Assembly (NCBI GenBank): GCA_036971615.1
Contig: JAYKKR010000001.1
Span: forward strand, 1,860,001-1,924,000
Direction: 5' to 3'
DNA from: Amyloporia xantha
Taxonomy: Eukaryota > Basidiomycota > Agaricomycetes > Polyporales > Adustoporiaceae
DNA length: 64,000 nt
The notes under the pieces are model-generated. The model was not told where the DNA came from, did no database searches, and was given only the letters and a program-made list of their open reading frames with translations. Positions 11,301-20,868 of the stretch are shown here, one piece after another (position 1 is the first letter of the stretch; each line of letters opens with the position of its first letter). The translations under genes and the position numbers were made by a program.

Positions 11301-12376
11301 AAGTGCGCATGACCAGGTACTGGAAATTCATGATAGTGATCAAAATCTTCAAAGACGTTTGTGACATGTGAAGTACAACCTGAATCAACCATCCATCTTG
11401 CGATCTCATCTCCCACATGGTACAGGGAAAGGTCAATTGATTTGGACGAAGAAGATGCTACCGTTACATCTGGTACAGATTCTATAAGAAGATTGTTGAC
11501 TTTTGCACCAGAATTCTGTCCCTGTCCTTGTGAAGCTCCAGTATTACCATTATTTTGACCGTGATTCTGTCCACTTCCTTTATTATTTCCACCTTGATTA
11601 CCGCCTTGCTTGCCCTTGCCTTTGCCCTGCTTATTCCCCTTTTGAGGTGGCTTTCCATCAGGCCAATGGTTCTCAGTCGAATGATTAGTCTTCCCGCAGA
11701 TATTACATTTCTTTGGGAGACGAGTAGTCGACGAGACGCGAGAGACATTAGCATTTTTAGAGGCCTGACGTCTAGCTTCTTCCTCAATTATTTTGGGGAT
11801 GACATCTGCTGGTTTAAGTGTAGAAAGGTCTGTAACTGTAGCCAGCAGAGTCGAAGCAATGGTCTGATAAGAATTGGGCAAGGCGTTGACAATAATGAGG
11901 GCAGCAAATTGATCTGAGATGGCAATCCCAGCATCAACGGTACGACTACGAATTTCCTCAAGTGCTGTTATCTGAGGGCGAAGAGGTTGGGCATCGTCAA
12001 AGCGAGTATTGAATAATTGTTGAAAGTAGACGAATGCACCAACAGCACCAGGTTTGGCATACTGATCTTTAATTGCTTTCCACGCTGCAGCAGCAGTGGT
12101 AGTATTGCCAATGAGGAATTGTAGCGAGGAGGAAATATAGATGGTCATCAAACCAAGTGCCTTGTCATTCTTCTCATCCCAAGCAGCCTGGATTGTAGGG
12201 AGGTCTTCTCCAGTAGCTGCAACAGTAGGACGAGGAAGAGGTGTGCCTGAATTCCCTTCAACAATGTTCCAGGAACCAGACCATCTAAAAACACCTCGCA
12301 TGGCGTTAGACCAGGCAATATAGTTTGTGCCATCAAAAATGGGAATGGTGGAGGTAGGAATCTTGGAGGGATCCAT
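8351..12376 (-). CDS. Copia gag-pol polyprotein, truncated by an in-frame stop
   Basis: A 1,341-codon frame. In order: a gag/UBN2-like N-terminus (FDGTNYIAWSNAMRGVFRW), a CCHC-type knuckle whose last ligand is His (CNICGKTNHSTENHW), and an aspartic protease (MVDSGCTSHV). Then come an integrase zinc module (WHQRFGH, CAGCALGK) and core (HSDLVEMP, FRSDRGGEF, SPQQNGRAER), a Pro-rich linker, a reverse transcriptase with YVDDI, and an RNase H start (GYSDSDWAENKDD, SSTEAEYMAL). The frame stops at TGA 8351-8353. The same frame continues to 8063 with CIDNNGSI and KHIDIRYHF, the missing end of RNase H, so one nonsense change removed about 95 residues. CGA to TGA is the likely change. A 66-bp in-frame duplication lengthens the integrase core by 22 residues. 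Confidence 0.93.
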   Translation of the reverse strand: MDPSKIPTSTIPIFDGTNYIAWSNAMRGVFRWSGSWNIVEGNSGTPLPRPTVAATGEDLPTIQAAWDEKNDKALGLMTIYISSSLQFLIGNTTTAAAAWKAIKDQYAKPGAVGAFVYFQQLFNTRFDDAQPLRPQITALEEIRSRTVDAGIAISDQFAALIIVNALPNSYQTIASTLLATVTDLSTLKPADVIPKIIEEEARRQASKNANVSRVSSTTRLPKKCNICGKTNHSTENHWPDGKPPQKGNKQGKGKGKQGGNQGGNNKGSGQNHGQNNGNTGASQGQGQNSGAKVNNLLIESVPDVTVASSSSKSIDLSLYHVGDEIARWMVDSGCTSHVTNVFEDFDHYHEFPVPGHAHLAGADKTIDIKGVGIVLLRHQNSDGIIVNLTLKSVLYIPEASHRFFAPRTIIDQGGCYSAHGDTMNFWAGSKPGENLILTARSSHDGSGFYWLETKVFHPNTRPQTLQSVEADYDLWHQRFGHAGRNTIRQLPNHVNGAPNSLSSAPKSDPCAGCALGKSHRQPFPLSSTRASKPLELIHSDLVEMPSLSIDGFKYCVTFLDDFSSFGVMYYLKRKSDALTCFKSYRAWGETQLSTRLKRFRSDRGGEFMGEEFTQYLHENGIEREASMQFMGEEFTQYLHENGIEREASMPQSPQQNGRAERWQQTIVEKAEAMRHHAGLSTGFWKLAVETAVHIYNRQPFRRAHWRTPIELWNGTVPDVSYFRVFGCLAYVHVQKERRQDKLTARAKPMVFVGYEPGSKGYRFWDKDSRSIVLSRDAVFNERSFPNKSANPIPAAQQPHEPPVPVAPAPQPALPLGDDDANRPEPDADLLPHPGPPPEPPRNPSPPPRPPSPDEPPVPQPPPFVPRRSTRSTAGRPPPRPDNAYGDRHPAAIQRDIDQGGGLPDVMENLISDLPVEFILNADPQYGPFPQSYQEAISRPDRTQWEAAMQEEIDSQMENGTWELVDLPPGRKAVPCRWVYTIKPGGRYKARLVAKGFKQVKGIDYDEIFSPVARFESIRFLLAHAALNDWEVEAMDVKTAFLYGELDEEIYMEQPEGFKVPGQEHKVCRLLKAIYGLKQAGRQWNKKLHNALVELGFTRTYSDAGIYVYRHHGGDLILVVYVDDILPIGSDRRQIAWLKGCLQKRFNVRDLGPVESFLGMRITRDRSSRNIWLDQSKYIEETLERFQMLDAAPTRTPLPFGVHLVKADPSYEVDAALRSKYQQLIGSLLWIALGTRPDIAYAVNRLSQYSAKPTMQHYKAAQYILRYLNGSRSLRLCYKGSGLSGLIGYSDSDWAENKDDRHSTSGFVFFMADAAISWVSRRQKTVALSSTEAEYMALSDSC
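10429..10560 (-). repeat. 66-bp tandem duplication in the integrase core
   Basis: Two perfect 66-bp copies (10429-10494 and 10495-10560) encode FMGEEFTQYLHENGIEREAS twice in frame, between the second catalytic Asp (SDRGGEF) and the catalytic Glu (NGRAER). Confidence 0.97.
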
Positions 12377-12821
12377 GGCGATCAGAATAAAATGTCAGGC
12401 GAGTGTCAGACTGAAGGAGATAGGCGATGGAAGGTGATCGAGAAATTGATGGAATTGATTGAGGAATTGATGGAGGCGATCGATCTGGTTTAACCTCTTT
12501 AACTTCTTGATCAAAAGGATCGGATCGAAGAAGTATAGCCCAAAATGTATTGGAGAGGTTTGGAAAGTACTCTTCACTGTCAGTGTGACGAAGAGAGTTA
12601 CTTTCAATATTGTATGGGAAATAACCAAGATCGTCGTCTGTAAGACCACCAATATAATCGCCTGCGTAAGGGAATTTCCAGCTATAATCTGTTGGGTAGA
12701 CAGATATAAGCTGTACTGGCTCTGGTGAAGATCCCTCTGAGTCGCCTGACTGAGATTGATCTGCCACTGGATCAGCTGCTTCTGATGAAGAAGTCAACGT
12801 CTCTAGCTCAAAGATGGACAC
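12333..12821 (-). CDS. Short acidic ORF in the copia leader
   Basis: 162 codons starting MSIFELETLTSSSEAADP, rich in Ser, Asp and Pro, with no domain I recognise. Its end overlaps the gag start by 44 nt in another frame, and a +1 shift would join the two. It may be an extra product of the element, an N-terminal gag extension, or chance. It is long for a chance frame and lies entirely inside the element. Codon use was not measured. Confidence 0.4.
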   Translation of the reverse strand: MSIFELETLTSSSEAADPVADQSQSGDSEGSSPEPVQLISVYPTDYSWKFPYAGDYIGGLTDDDLGYFPYNIESNSLRHTDSEEYFPNLSNTFWAILLRSDPFDQEVKEVKPDRSPPSIPQSIPSISRSPSIAYLLQSDTRLTFYSDRHGSLQDSYLHHSHF

Positions 12822-13260
12822 TTATTGAAGTGAACCTTTGTCCCAGCTAGCCGAAATAGCCAAGACGCAGGGTAGAGTCGAGGGAAGTGAGCGATCGAGA
12901 CGAGACTATGCCGCAGAGGGTATTGCCCAAGGCCTAGCTAGCTACTGTATAGTACTTCTATCTACAGCTACCTATGGAGCCGCAGAGTTTTGCTTCGCAG
13001 TTGCCTGAGGGCCCTGTTACGCCTTTGACTATTTCGCGTAAGGTGCCTTATTCCCAGGAGAGGATTTGGACCTCTAAGAGCCGCCCACTGAAGTGCAGAC
13101 TCCCAAGAGTTCGTCACAAAACTAAGGACTGTGTACTTACGTAGTCTACTAAGGGGCCTTATAAGAAGAAGGCAATAGAAGGGGTAAATGCGCAAAAGAG
13201 AAAGTGAAAGCGCAAATAGAAGAGTGAAGACAGATGACTGCACAGTAGTCAGACAGATTA

Positions 13261-13279
13261 GAGCGCGGGGCTCATAACC
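13261..13279 (-). other. Primer-binding site, half initiator tRNA-Met type
   Basis: On the plus strand GCGCGGGGCTCATAACC abuts the 5' LTR. It reads as the D-stem/anticodon arm of eukaryotic initiator tRNA-Met, with the CAT anticodon in the loop. The minus-strand element RNA therefore carries its complement. Priming from an internal cut of this tRNA is known for Drosophila copia and yeast Ty5. Confidence 0.85.
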
Positions 13280-13583
13280 TGTTGAGCGCAGACTATTGAG
13301 GAGAGGAGGCTAATCCGTCTTGTATTCTAGTGGGCTGTAAGGCCCGGCTTATATACATGCATGAAAGGCTCCTTAGTAATCGTATCTAGAAACCTATAGA
13401 ATATCTTAGTAAGATATGAAGTCATAATGAAATCATAGTGGAGATTTCTTAGTAAGAAAGTGGAGCCTATGAAGTAAGACAAGAACATACTATGGAACGT
13501 CATAGAACATCATAGAAATGAGTAAGTACTGACTACCAAGTATGGAAGTGCGACTACTATAGTTGGAAACTAATCGTTCAACA
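13280..13583 (-). repeat. 5' LTR of the copia element
   Basis: 304 bp, identical by eye to 7733-8036. Its promoter drives the minus-strand gag-pol transcript. Confidence 0.95.
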
Positions 13584-13588
13584 GGTTC
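13584..13588. repeat. Target site duplication GGTTC, right copy
   Basis: Matches 7728-7732 and directly follows the LTR end TTCAACA. Confidence 0.93.
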
Positions 13589-13878
13589 GTCTTTGTGTAA
13601 CATCCAAGGTTGCTCCTAGAAGATTGACATGCTTGGCAGATGACGAGATTCTTGAGGATCAGAGGTCTGCTAGCCCTCATCAGACACAAACGGAAGACGG
13701 TGCACAGAATCTCACTGCAAATCAAATGATTCCACAACCGGGAGATGATGATCTAAATGAGCGTCACAGTACAGAGGCTGACGGATTCACAACTCCACCT
13801 CAGCCCACTGAAAAGTACGCATACCTCCTCATTTCATTGCGGCCTATTCCCAATAACGCTGTACTCCTACCACATTAG
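13589..13878 (+). pseudogene. Displaced 3' end of the F-box gene
   Basis: With the retrotransposon and one GGTTC removed, the F-box frame runs on for nine codons from this DNA and stops at TAG near 13616-13618. The following 85 codons (13624-13878, ADDEILEDQRSASPHQTQTE onward) are open and hydrophilic. They may be 3' UTR or a lost last exon, but I cannot show an intron that joins them in frame. Confidence 0.5.
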
Positions 13879-16142
13879 CCAAGCTGACTATAGCGACGAG
13901 GTCTCCATGCAGCAATGAAGGTGGAAAATATGAGACATGCTTAGTCTCAGCAAATTTCGGCTAAAACACGTTGCCGTACTGTCGACGGGGAAAGCTCGAC
14001 ACGATGATAAAATATGACGCATCAATGCATGGATTTTGATCCTTACGAACCATGCTGTTATGTACCATCGGATTCAATTATATTCATCGCTAACTCACAA
14101 AGCAAGCTGCAGCTGCAGGCACTTATAGGTTTTACGACGCGTCCAACGTACGTTCCGTAATAAGCGTCGAGCGTTGAACTTGTGTGCTATCTGGATACGC
14201 AAAGCTCGAGGACTTACCGCATCTTCAGACAGCTTCGATTTATCCACGATTAGGTTCGAAGACGGACGTAATAAATCAGTAGCAACGGGCACAAAGCAAC
14301 ATATAATCGTCTTCGACAGCGCCGTATTGTTGAGATGAAGAGAGAGGACAACTTATCCAGTACAACGAAACATCAACATGAAATTGCGACAACCCCTCGC
14401 AGTCATCTACAGTTTCAGTGAGTATATGCCAGTCACTGAACACGCCGTCGACGACCTCACACCCAGCAGACGGGCGAATCGCACTCATCACTACTTTCGT
14501 CATCTGAGATAACATGAGTTCGTATCATTGTCATCAGTGCCAACAGACACTCGTACTGCGTCGTATATACAGGAACCAGTCATGAATGAAGACAACGGAC
14601 ATCCTCACCAGACGACAACGAGCGAGCGAACGATAGCGGTGCGCGAGTGAGGGTAAACTTGCAAAAGGAAAGAAACGACAAGCCGACTCGAGCTGCGGAC
14701 CGAGTTACGTACATGCGACGACGGCACGGTAGTAGTACTAATGACTAACTGTAGCACTGCGGGAGCACAGATGCAGGGGACAATACCAGGGCATAGGTAG
14801 GGCATAAGGACGAAGGACGACTGGAAGTCTTGTCGGGTCGAATCGGTCGCCATCGGCACACGGCACAGACGACTGCAAGCAGGTCTGGCGGGTCGACGAC
14901 GGACGGAAGCACTCTGATAGAACTGCGACTTCGGCACACCACACTAACCTCATACTCAGCATCGAACACACAACCTCGACCTCACCGAAGGGCATGACTA
15001 GCACGCGCGCGTGGGAGGAATGAGGAAGGGTCGAGCGAGAAGCGGCAGCGGAGGCTGAAGGAGTCGGCAGAGCGGACGGACAGAGAACCAGAATCTTCAT
15101 CGGCTGAAATCCCCACCCTCGCCGTGTTTTCCCTGGCTAGCTTGGCTGGCATGCTGTCGGATGTACAGGAAAAGCAGCGAGTCCAACCCATATCGCGCAA
15201 GAACGAGCGCGCGGGGTGACTTGTCGAAAAAGCGCCAATAGCCAGGGGATGCGGAGAGAGGGAAAGGGTGGGAACGAGATAGACTCGCACGAAGGGTAGC
15301 AGTGATCAAGCACCACGACCCAGCGAGCGGCGAGTAGAGAGACGTGGCATATGGCATAGGATGGGTAGCTCGTGGAGGACGTAACGAAGGACCAGTTGAC
15401 GATGGTTTCGAGAGCGGATATAGAATGTCGGGAGCAACGGGAGTGTCGGTGAGCCGGTGTGTCGGCGCGCAACGGGCGAGGCACGGAACCACAGCTAAGT
15501 GGTCGTCGCCATCAGCCGGCATGCGCAGGGCGGGACTCAGGCGGGTAAGTGGGAAGGGACATTCGACGATGAGAAATATCAAGATAGTGCGCACGGGGGG
15601 CGAGGCACAGCACGTCACCATGTAGGGACGTGACCGACGCGCCTCGAGCACTCCTCCGTGGTCTTGCGTCGGTGTCGTGTCAAACCTCCCCATCGATCCC
15701 AACCATGGGCGCCATCTTCACGAGCGATTGTCGTTCCCTGTGGCACGGCCACAGACATTCGAGGCGGTCCAGATCCTGTTAAGAACCGGTATGCGTCGCG
15801 GACGCGGGAGCCAAACTGGCTAGTCCTGTCGTGAGCACCACCCAAGAGAAAGGGAGATGTCGGTCGTGAAAGCGTGATAATTGCAGGGGGAACTGGGAAC
15901 AATGATGATGTTGCGCGGATGTGTATGATGCCGGTAATAAAGAGAATAAAAATGTGTAAAATGCGCAAGTGAAGTATATGTGAGAAATGAAAGGTCCATT
16001 GTAGTCATAAGCATCCTGCAGTCCTGGCAGGGATACTCTGAGTCTCATGCAGGTCATCTGATACACGTGAAAGAGTCCATTCTGCTTTTGCTCGCGCGTC
16101 CGGACGCGCACGACAAGCTTTTGCGGGCAAGCCGATCGCCGT
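13879..16142. other. Gene-poor stretch, nothing recognised
   Basis: Only short overlapping frames on both strands, none with a domain or splice pattern I can defend. A 79-codon minus-strand frame at 14276-14515 is the least implausible but has no recognisable content. Part of it may be 3' UTR of the bHLH gene at 16143. Confidence 0.5.
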
Positions 16143-17143
16143 TCAGAACGTTGGTGCCTGTTGTGCGGCGGCGACGGCGGAGGCAGCTGCTGCGTGGCGC
16201 TGCTCAGCGGTGCCGAGCATGAGCGCCTCGTTGACGTGCCGGAGACGGGTGGTCTCGGCCTCTGCCTGCTGAAGTCTCGTCTGCAATTGCTGCTGGGTCA
16301 TCTCGAGGTAGCGAATGTGGGTGGTTGCTGATGGCATCAAGAATCAGTCTTGGATCGATGGGACCAGAGGCACATCAGGACTTACCGCGATCCAACAAGG
16401 AAACCTTGCTCGACTTCTGGTTGGACACGGGCAGGGCGTCCTTCAAGCGACGGTAGCCGTCCCGGAGCTCGTCTCGCCTCCGCTGCTCGGACTCGATGCG
16501 CTGGCGGCGGATCTCCTCCCGACGCATGTCGTTGTTCGGCGACGCAGTGGCAGGGTTGAAGTCGTCGTCGTCGTCGCTGGCGAACTCGTCCGAGTTCTTC
16601 GCGCGCTTCTTCTGCTGACGCGCAGATGAGCGAGTGACGGCCGCGGCACCCAGAGGGTGGAAGCGATGCGAGCGCGGAACAGCAGCGAGCGAGCCCGGAG
16701 GAACGGAAGGGCCCGGAGACTGCGTACCGCTGCCACGGCGGCTGCGGCCAGATGCGACGCTGTCCGAGGAAAGCTCACCAGCGCTGAGGTTGGAGAGCGC
16801 GCCGGGGTAGATGCCGGTGGGCGTGAAGGGACGCGCGGGAGAGCCGGTGGTGTACGAGTTGCTCGAACCGTACGTGTACTCGTTCAGACCGTTCGACAGG
16901 TTAAGCGAGTTGAACCCCATGCGCGGAGACGAACCCGCTGCCGGAACTGATACATGTCAGCTACGGATACATGTGACTGTTAAAGAGGCACTTACGACCC
17001 ATAGCACTGACCCCGAATGGGGAGTGGGGGTACTGGAGGTAGTCTAGGCTGGAGAGCGCATCGTAGTTGCTGAAGTTGGCAGCGTCCATAAAGTCGGAGC
17101 TCTTGGTGTGGTCGAGGACGTGTTCAAGGTGAGCGGTCTCCAT
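16143..17143 (-). CDS. bHLH transcription factor 1
   Basis: A nuclear DNA-binding regulator of about 290 residues in three exons. Exon 1 starts METAHLEHVLDHTKSSDF. Exon 2 is Ser/Gly-rich, with an acidic patch (EFASDDDDDFNPA) and the basic-helix1 region EEIRRQRIESEQRRRDELRD then YRRLKDALPVSNQKSSKVSL. Exon 3 completes helix 2 (LDRATTHIRYLEMTQQQLQT) and a Gln/Ala-rich coiled coil ending AAQQAPTF. The basic region with H/E-like spacing suggests E-box binding. The splice inside the HLH (GATCGCG|GTAAGT) is at the same codon and phase as in the paralogue at 26276-27419. Stop TGA is at 16143-16145. Targets are unknown. Confidence 0.85.
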
Positions 17144-19009
17144 TGCAGCGAGATGTATGCGGACGGGATGGGCGCGTGGATGGAGGCGAGCGGTTGCGTG
17201 GATGTATGCACAGAAGAGAAGGCTAATAAATGAGACCAAAAAATGCCAGATGCCTGGGGGCACAATACGCGTACGTCGTTGTTAGTTTATTGTAATAGTT
17301 GCGAAGTCGGCAAAGGGGAAGCTCACGACGAAAACAACGAAATGGACCGGTTGCAACTTGGATGCAGAAAAAACAATGGGACAATAACTAAGAAAAGAAA
17401 CCGGCGGAGGGGGAGGGCGGGACGGATGAGCGGGACGGAGGGGGAGGAGGATAAGGAAGAGGGAGAAGGGGAGAGAGCCTATATACCCCGAGAGAAGAGG
17501 ACCTGGATGGGCGTGAGCATCAGACGCTGCCTCGTGTGTGTGACCAGCGGCCGTTATGCGTGATGCACATAGGACGTGACCGTCTTCCTTCCTTCACAGA
17601 ACGGGAGAGAGAAAAAAATACTTCCGAGCGTGACATGAAATGGTTCCGCGGCTGCTTCGGTTTCGTTCTCATCTCCTCCTCCAGCCCCTGCCAACTCTCC
17701 GTTCGGGTTCTCCAGGGCCACATCGGACTCCGAGTCCCTCATCCGAGCGCGTCTCCCCAGCGCAGTCCCTTTCCCCGTCCCCCTTCTCTTCCTCTCCTGG
17801 AATGTCTCCGCACATCATATCTCGCCGCGCCGTTAGGGTTCTATGAACTTCATCTCACTTGTGAACCATATCTCCCCTCCTTCGCCTCCTCGGCTTCTTA
17901 GCCCCCTCGACAAAAATTTCGGCCCCATTGGAGCGTCTTGAACGACTATGGGTACACCCGCAGCCAGCCTGGGTACACAGTCCATCATCTCCACTCTGAT
18001 CGCCCTCATACTAGCCCTCCAGGATCCGAGAGTATTATGAACTGACGCGGCCCCGTCGCTCCCCGTCTGGACGTGCACAATTCTCAATAGCGAGAAATCA
18101 CAATGGCACTTCATTTTACGTGTCTAGCCCCGTACTGCCTCCATCGATCGCTCCTAGCTTATCGTCATATCGCCAGCCCCTACGGCCCGCTAAGGCAGGT
18201 CTGACTGCCGCCCTCTTAACCTGCCGCCCTTTCCCAGCCGCTGCTCAGGACCTCAGGTCAGTCAGTTATCCCAGCGCTATTCCCTCCCGAGAAGGTGCTC
18301 CCTAGTCCCCGGCCCGTCGTCCAATCCGAGCCATCCCTTCACACTCGCCTTTAGCGACGCCTCATGGCCCGAGACAAACCCAGCGTCTGCAGCGTTGTTT
18401 TCATTTCCCCTTGCCGACATCGCCGCGCCTCCATACCTCGTATTTGTCCACTCGTTTTCCCCTTCGGCCCAATGTAGCTCGCTCTCTTCCGAATGCCCTG
18501 CTTCCCCTTTCATTGTTCCGATCAATCCACCACATGCACCGCAGCTGCTAGCTACGACGCTCCCTCCCACTTCCACTTTGCGAGAAGAAGCAACGGATTT
18601 AGGAACGACAGTCTGGTCTTCCTCGCTACTTACCCTAGCGGGCGGAGCTTTCCATGCGGTCCACCACTATCATACTGTTAACTCCGCATCATTTGACTGT
18701 TCTGAACGAGACAAAATGATATTGACATTGTTCCCGTGAGCGCCTTGTTTGAGAGACGCCCATGGAAAACAACTACAACAACGAACAAGCGGATAAGGAG
18801 GATATCGCGAGCACAAAGAGACAGGTCATAAGTCATGAAGTTAGTGCAATAAGTCAGTCGTAACAGGGTCATAATTCGTAAGGGGTCATGCAGTCGTAAT
18901 AAGCCGAAGCAGGGTCTGAAACGGAGAGAAATGGAGGCCAAGCAAGAAACGGAACACTGTTCAGATCGCAGATGAAATGGTCCCGAGGCCAATAGCGACA
19001 CCATGGCGC
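17144..19009. other. Upstream region of bHLH gene 1, no other gene seen
   Basis: No supportable coding region. The part nearest the bHLH gene is a strongly purine-rich strand (see 17392-17510). The rest has short frames on both strands only. The far end is the downstream region of the membrane-protein gene. Confidence 0.5.
17392..17510 (-). promoter_or_regulatory. Pyrimidine tract with TATA-like box
   Basis: Read on the minus strand this is a long CT-rich tract with TATATAGG at 17485-17478, about 335 bp upstream of the bHLH start codon. CT-rich tracts before transcription starts are common in highly expressed fungal genes. A similar tract (27450-27510) precedes the second bHLH gene. Confidence 0.45.
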
Positions 19010-20594
19010 TCACGCGTTGTAGTATCCTGTGTCAAACAATTTTGAGCGCTCATGTACGGTGCTTATGAAGCTGGGTAAAACCACTTACCGCCGATCGAAG
19101 GCTTCATGCTCTGGTAATGTTCCAACAGCTTCTGGTATCGCCATGTCATGAAGAACATGTATAACTGCAATACGGAATTCAATTCAGCGTTGCCCATATC
19201 ACACGGTCCGTCAAAGCGACAGGAACCCTAGTGACTGAAACTATGCAGGCGCTTACCTGGAAGGCGAGATCCACCAGCAGGGAGACGATGAAGATTATGT
19301 AGATCGTCGGGAATCCCGCTGTGCATAAGACAGACGGCATGGAGCGGGTGCCACCGTATCCAGCCTCCGCGGACGCGGGCCAAAGTTGCTTCCCGTTGGC
19401 ACACTCCCACACGAACTTGGATTGTCTGTGAAATTAAATCGATAGCACGAACACGCGTCAGTAAAGATCAAGTGCACAAATCGAGTGTGGGAACTGAGGA
19501 AATAAGAACATGCGTATGTGCGGAAGAAGCGAACTTTAAGCGCGGCTAGGCACAGAAAGAAGGGAGTATCGAAGAACCACAAGGAGAAAAGACGGTTATG
19601 AAGGGGATACAGTGGGGCAGAATATGGAAACCAGAAATGATGTACAACTCTCATCACTGCTGTCAGGTGAAGGTGAGCGGAGGGCGTCATCGCCGAGGAA
19701 GGTATCAGGACGATCAACTCTATCCAAATCATATTGCGTGCAAATGAAACTTCAACATAAAGGGAGCAATATATGCGAACACGGTGAAAATATATAAGGA
19801 TAATGAGCTATGCGACTTGAAGGCGAAATGAGATATAATCCACTACACCCATGCTTTCATTGAGGGATGCAGAAAGTAAATGGAATAGCACAACATCAGT
19901 TTATGACACAACAAAGAAAATTTCCGGGGAAATCGATTGCCAATATAATCATACAGTGAAAGTCGAAAGGGATCTACGCACCCGCGTTGAAGTTCGACGA
20001 TCATCACGATAGCTCGTATGGCAGAGATGACGATCACAAATGGCCAGAGTATTTTGCAGACGCGGGTCCACAAAAATGATCGCTGAGAAAGTCAGTCCCG
20101 GTATGTATCATCAGCACACGTGGGTGAGGCAAAAGGTCTGTAGACATTCCGTGAACCCACATTGGAAAGAGCGAGGACGTTGATGACTGCGATGGCGCCC
20201 ACAAGTAGTCCAATACCTCCATACACAGACCTGTCATTGGGTCAGTGCTATCCAAGTGTTGAGATAAGACACGACAGACCATTCAGGATAGGTGAAGTAA
20301 AGGAATTGGCCATCAAGAAGCATAAAGATCCCGCCTGCAATACTGTATAGCTTAGGAAATAATGACTTGAGCATACTACGCGAAACTCTGATTGTCAAAA
20401 GCAGTACCGCAATAATTATGGCCCATGCCATGGCGCCATGACGCTGTCGGCAATTTACTAAGCATGCTAGTAACGACCATGATGTGGGAGAGCTTACCAG
20501 AGGGAGGACTAGAAGACAGTTGTCGCACCTGGAAGATAGTGAAGAGGACCGTCATTCTAAGGATAGGCCCGCTGGGAATGCGCGCTTACCACAT
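19010..20594 (-). CDS. Four-pass membrane protein, Agaricomycete family of unknown role
   Basis: About 185 residues in eight exons: MWCDNCLLVLPL, RHGAMAWAIIIA, LYSIAGGIFMLLDGQFLYFT, then SVYGGIGLLVGAIAVINVLA, LWTRVCKILWPFVIVISAIR, a loop (VWECANGKQLWPASAEAG), GFPTIYIIFIVSLLVDLAFQ, LYMFFMTWRYQKLLEHYQSM and a GGYYNA tail. There are four clear membrane spans and an N-terminal Cys pair (CDNC). I have seen this arrangement only as unnamed proteins of mushroom-forming fungi, so I give no function. Start ATG is at 20592-20594, stop TGA at 19010-19012. Splice junctions keep frame throughout. One intron (19426-19981) is 556 nt, ten times the local norm. Confidence 0.75.
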
Positions 20595-20860
20595 CGCGTA
20601 GGATCGCTCGGGGGAATCTGAGAAGGAATGAATTTGAGCACCGCTTAGTCCAAGTCGTTACTCGTTGAGCAGCAGTTGTCTTGACGAAACCAGGAGAGAG
20701 CTTGGGTCGTGAAGGGATCCTGATACTGCTGGGAGTAAGGAACGAAGGGAGGGGGCAGCCTGAGAGCTAGCCGTGCTCGCGGTTTCTCTTCCAAGGCACG
20801 TTCGCCCGCTTCGACCGTCACATGTGACACGCTAATGTCAATGTGACACGTCATGGACGC

Positions 20861-20868
20861 TGACGTCA
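20861..20868. promoter_or_regulatory. CRE/ATF palindrome TGACGTCA
   Basis: A perfect CREB/ATF-type site about 270 bp upstream of the membrane-protein start, surrounded by several GTGACAC and TGTCAC half-sites at 20815-20900. It could bind a bZIP factor of the ATF/Atf1 class. Confidence 0.5.

Larger units (their letters stand above)
7733..13583 (-). mobile_element. Complete Ty1/copia LTR retrotransposon
   Basis: A 5,851-bp element read on the minus strand. It has two 304-bp LTRs (TGTTGA...TCAACA in plus orientation) that look identical by eye. It also has a 5-bp target duplication GGTTC, a primer-binding site against initiator tRNA-Met next to the 5' LTR, and a purine tract (GAGTGGGAG) next to the 3' LTR. 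The long gag-pol frame has the copia order protease, integrase, reverse transcriptase, RNase H. Identical LTRs mean a recent insertion. It landed in the last codons of an F-box gene in opposite orientation. The copy has an in-frame TGA in RNase H and a duplication in integrase, so it is probably not autonomous. Confidence 0.96.

Noticed and set aside
14276..15702. Series of minus-strand frames up to 201 codons
   Set aside because: Overlapping frames in several registers, no domain and no consistent splice pattern.
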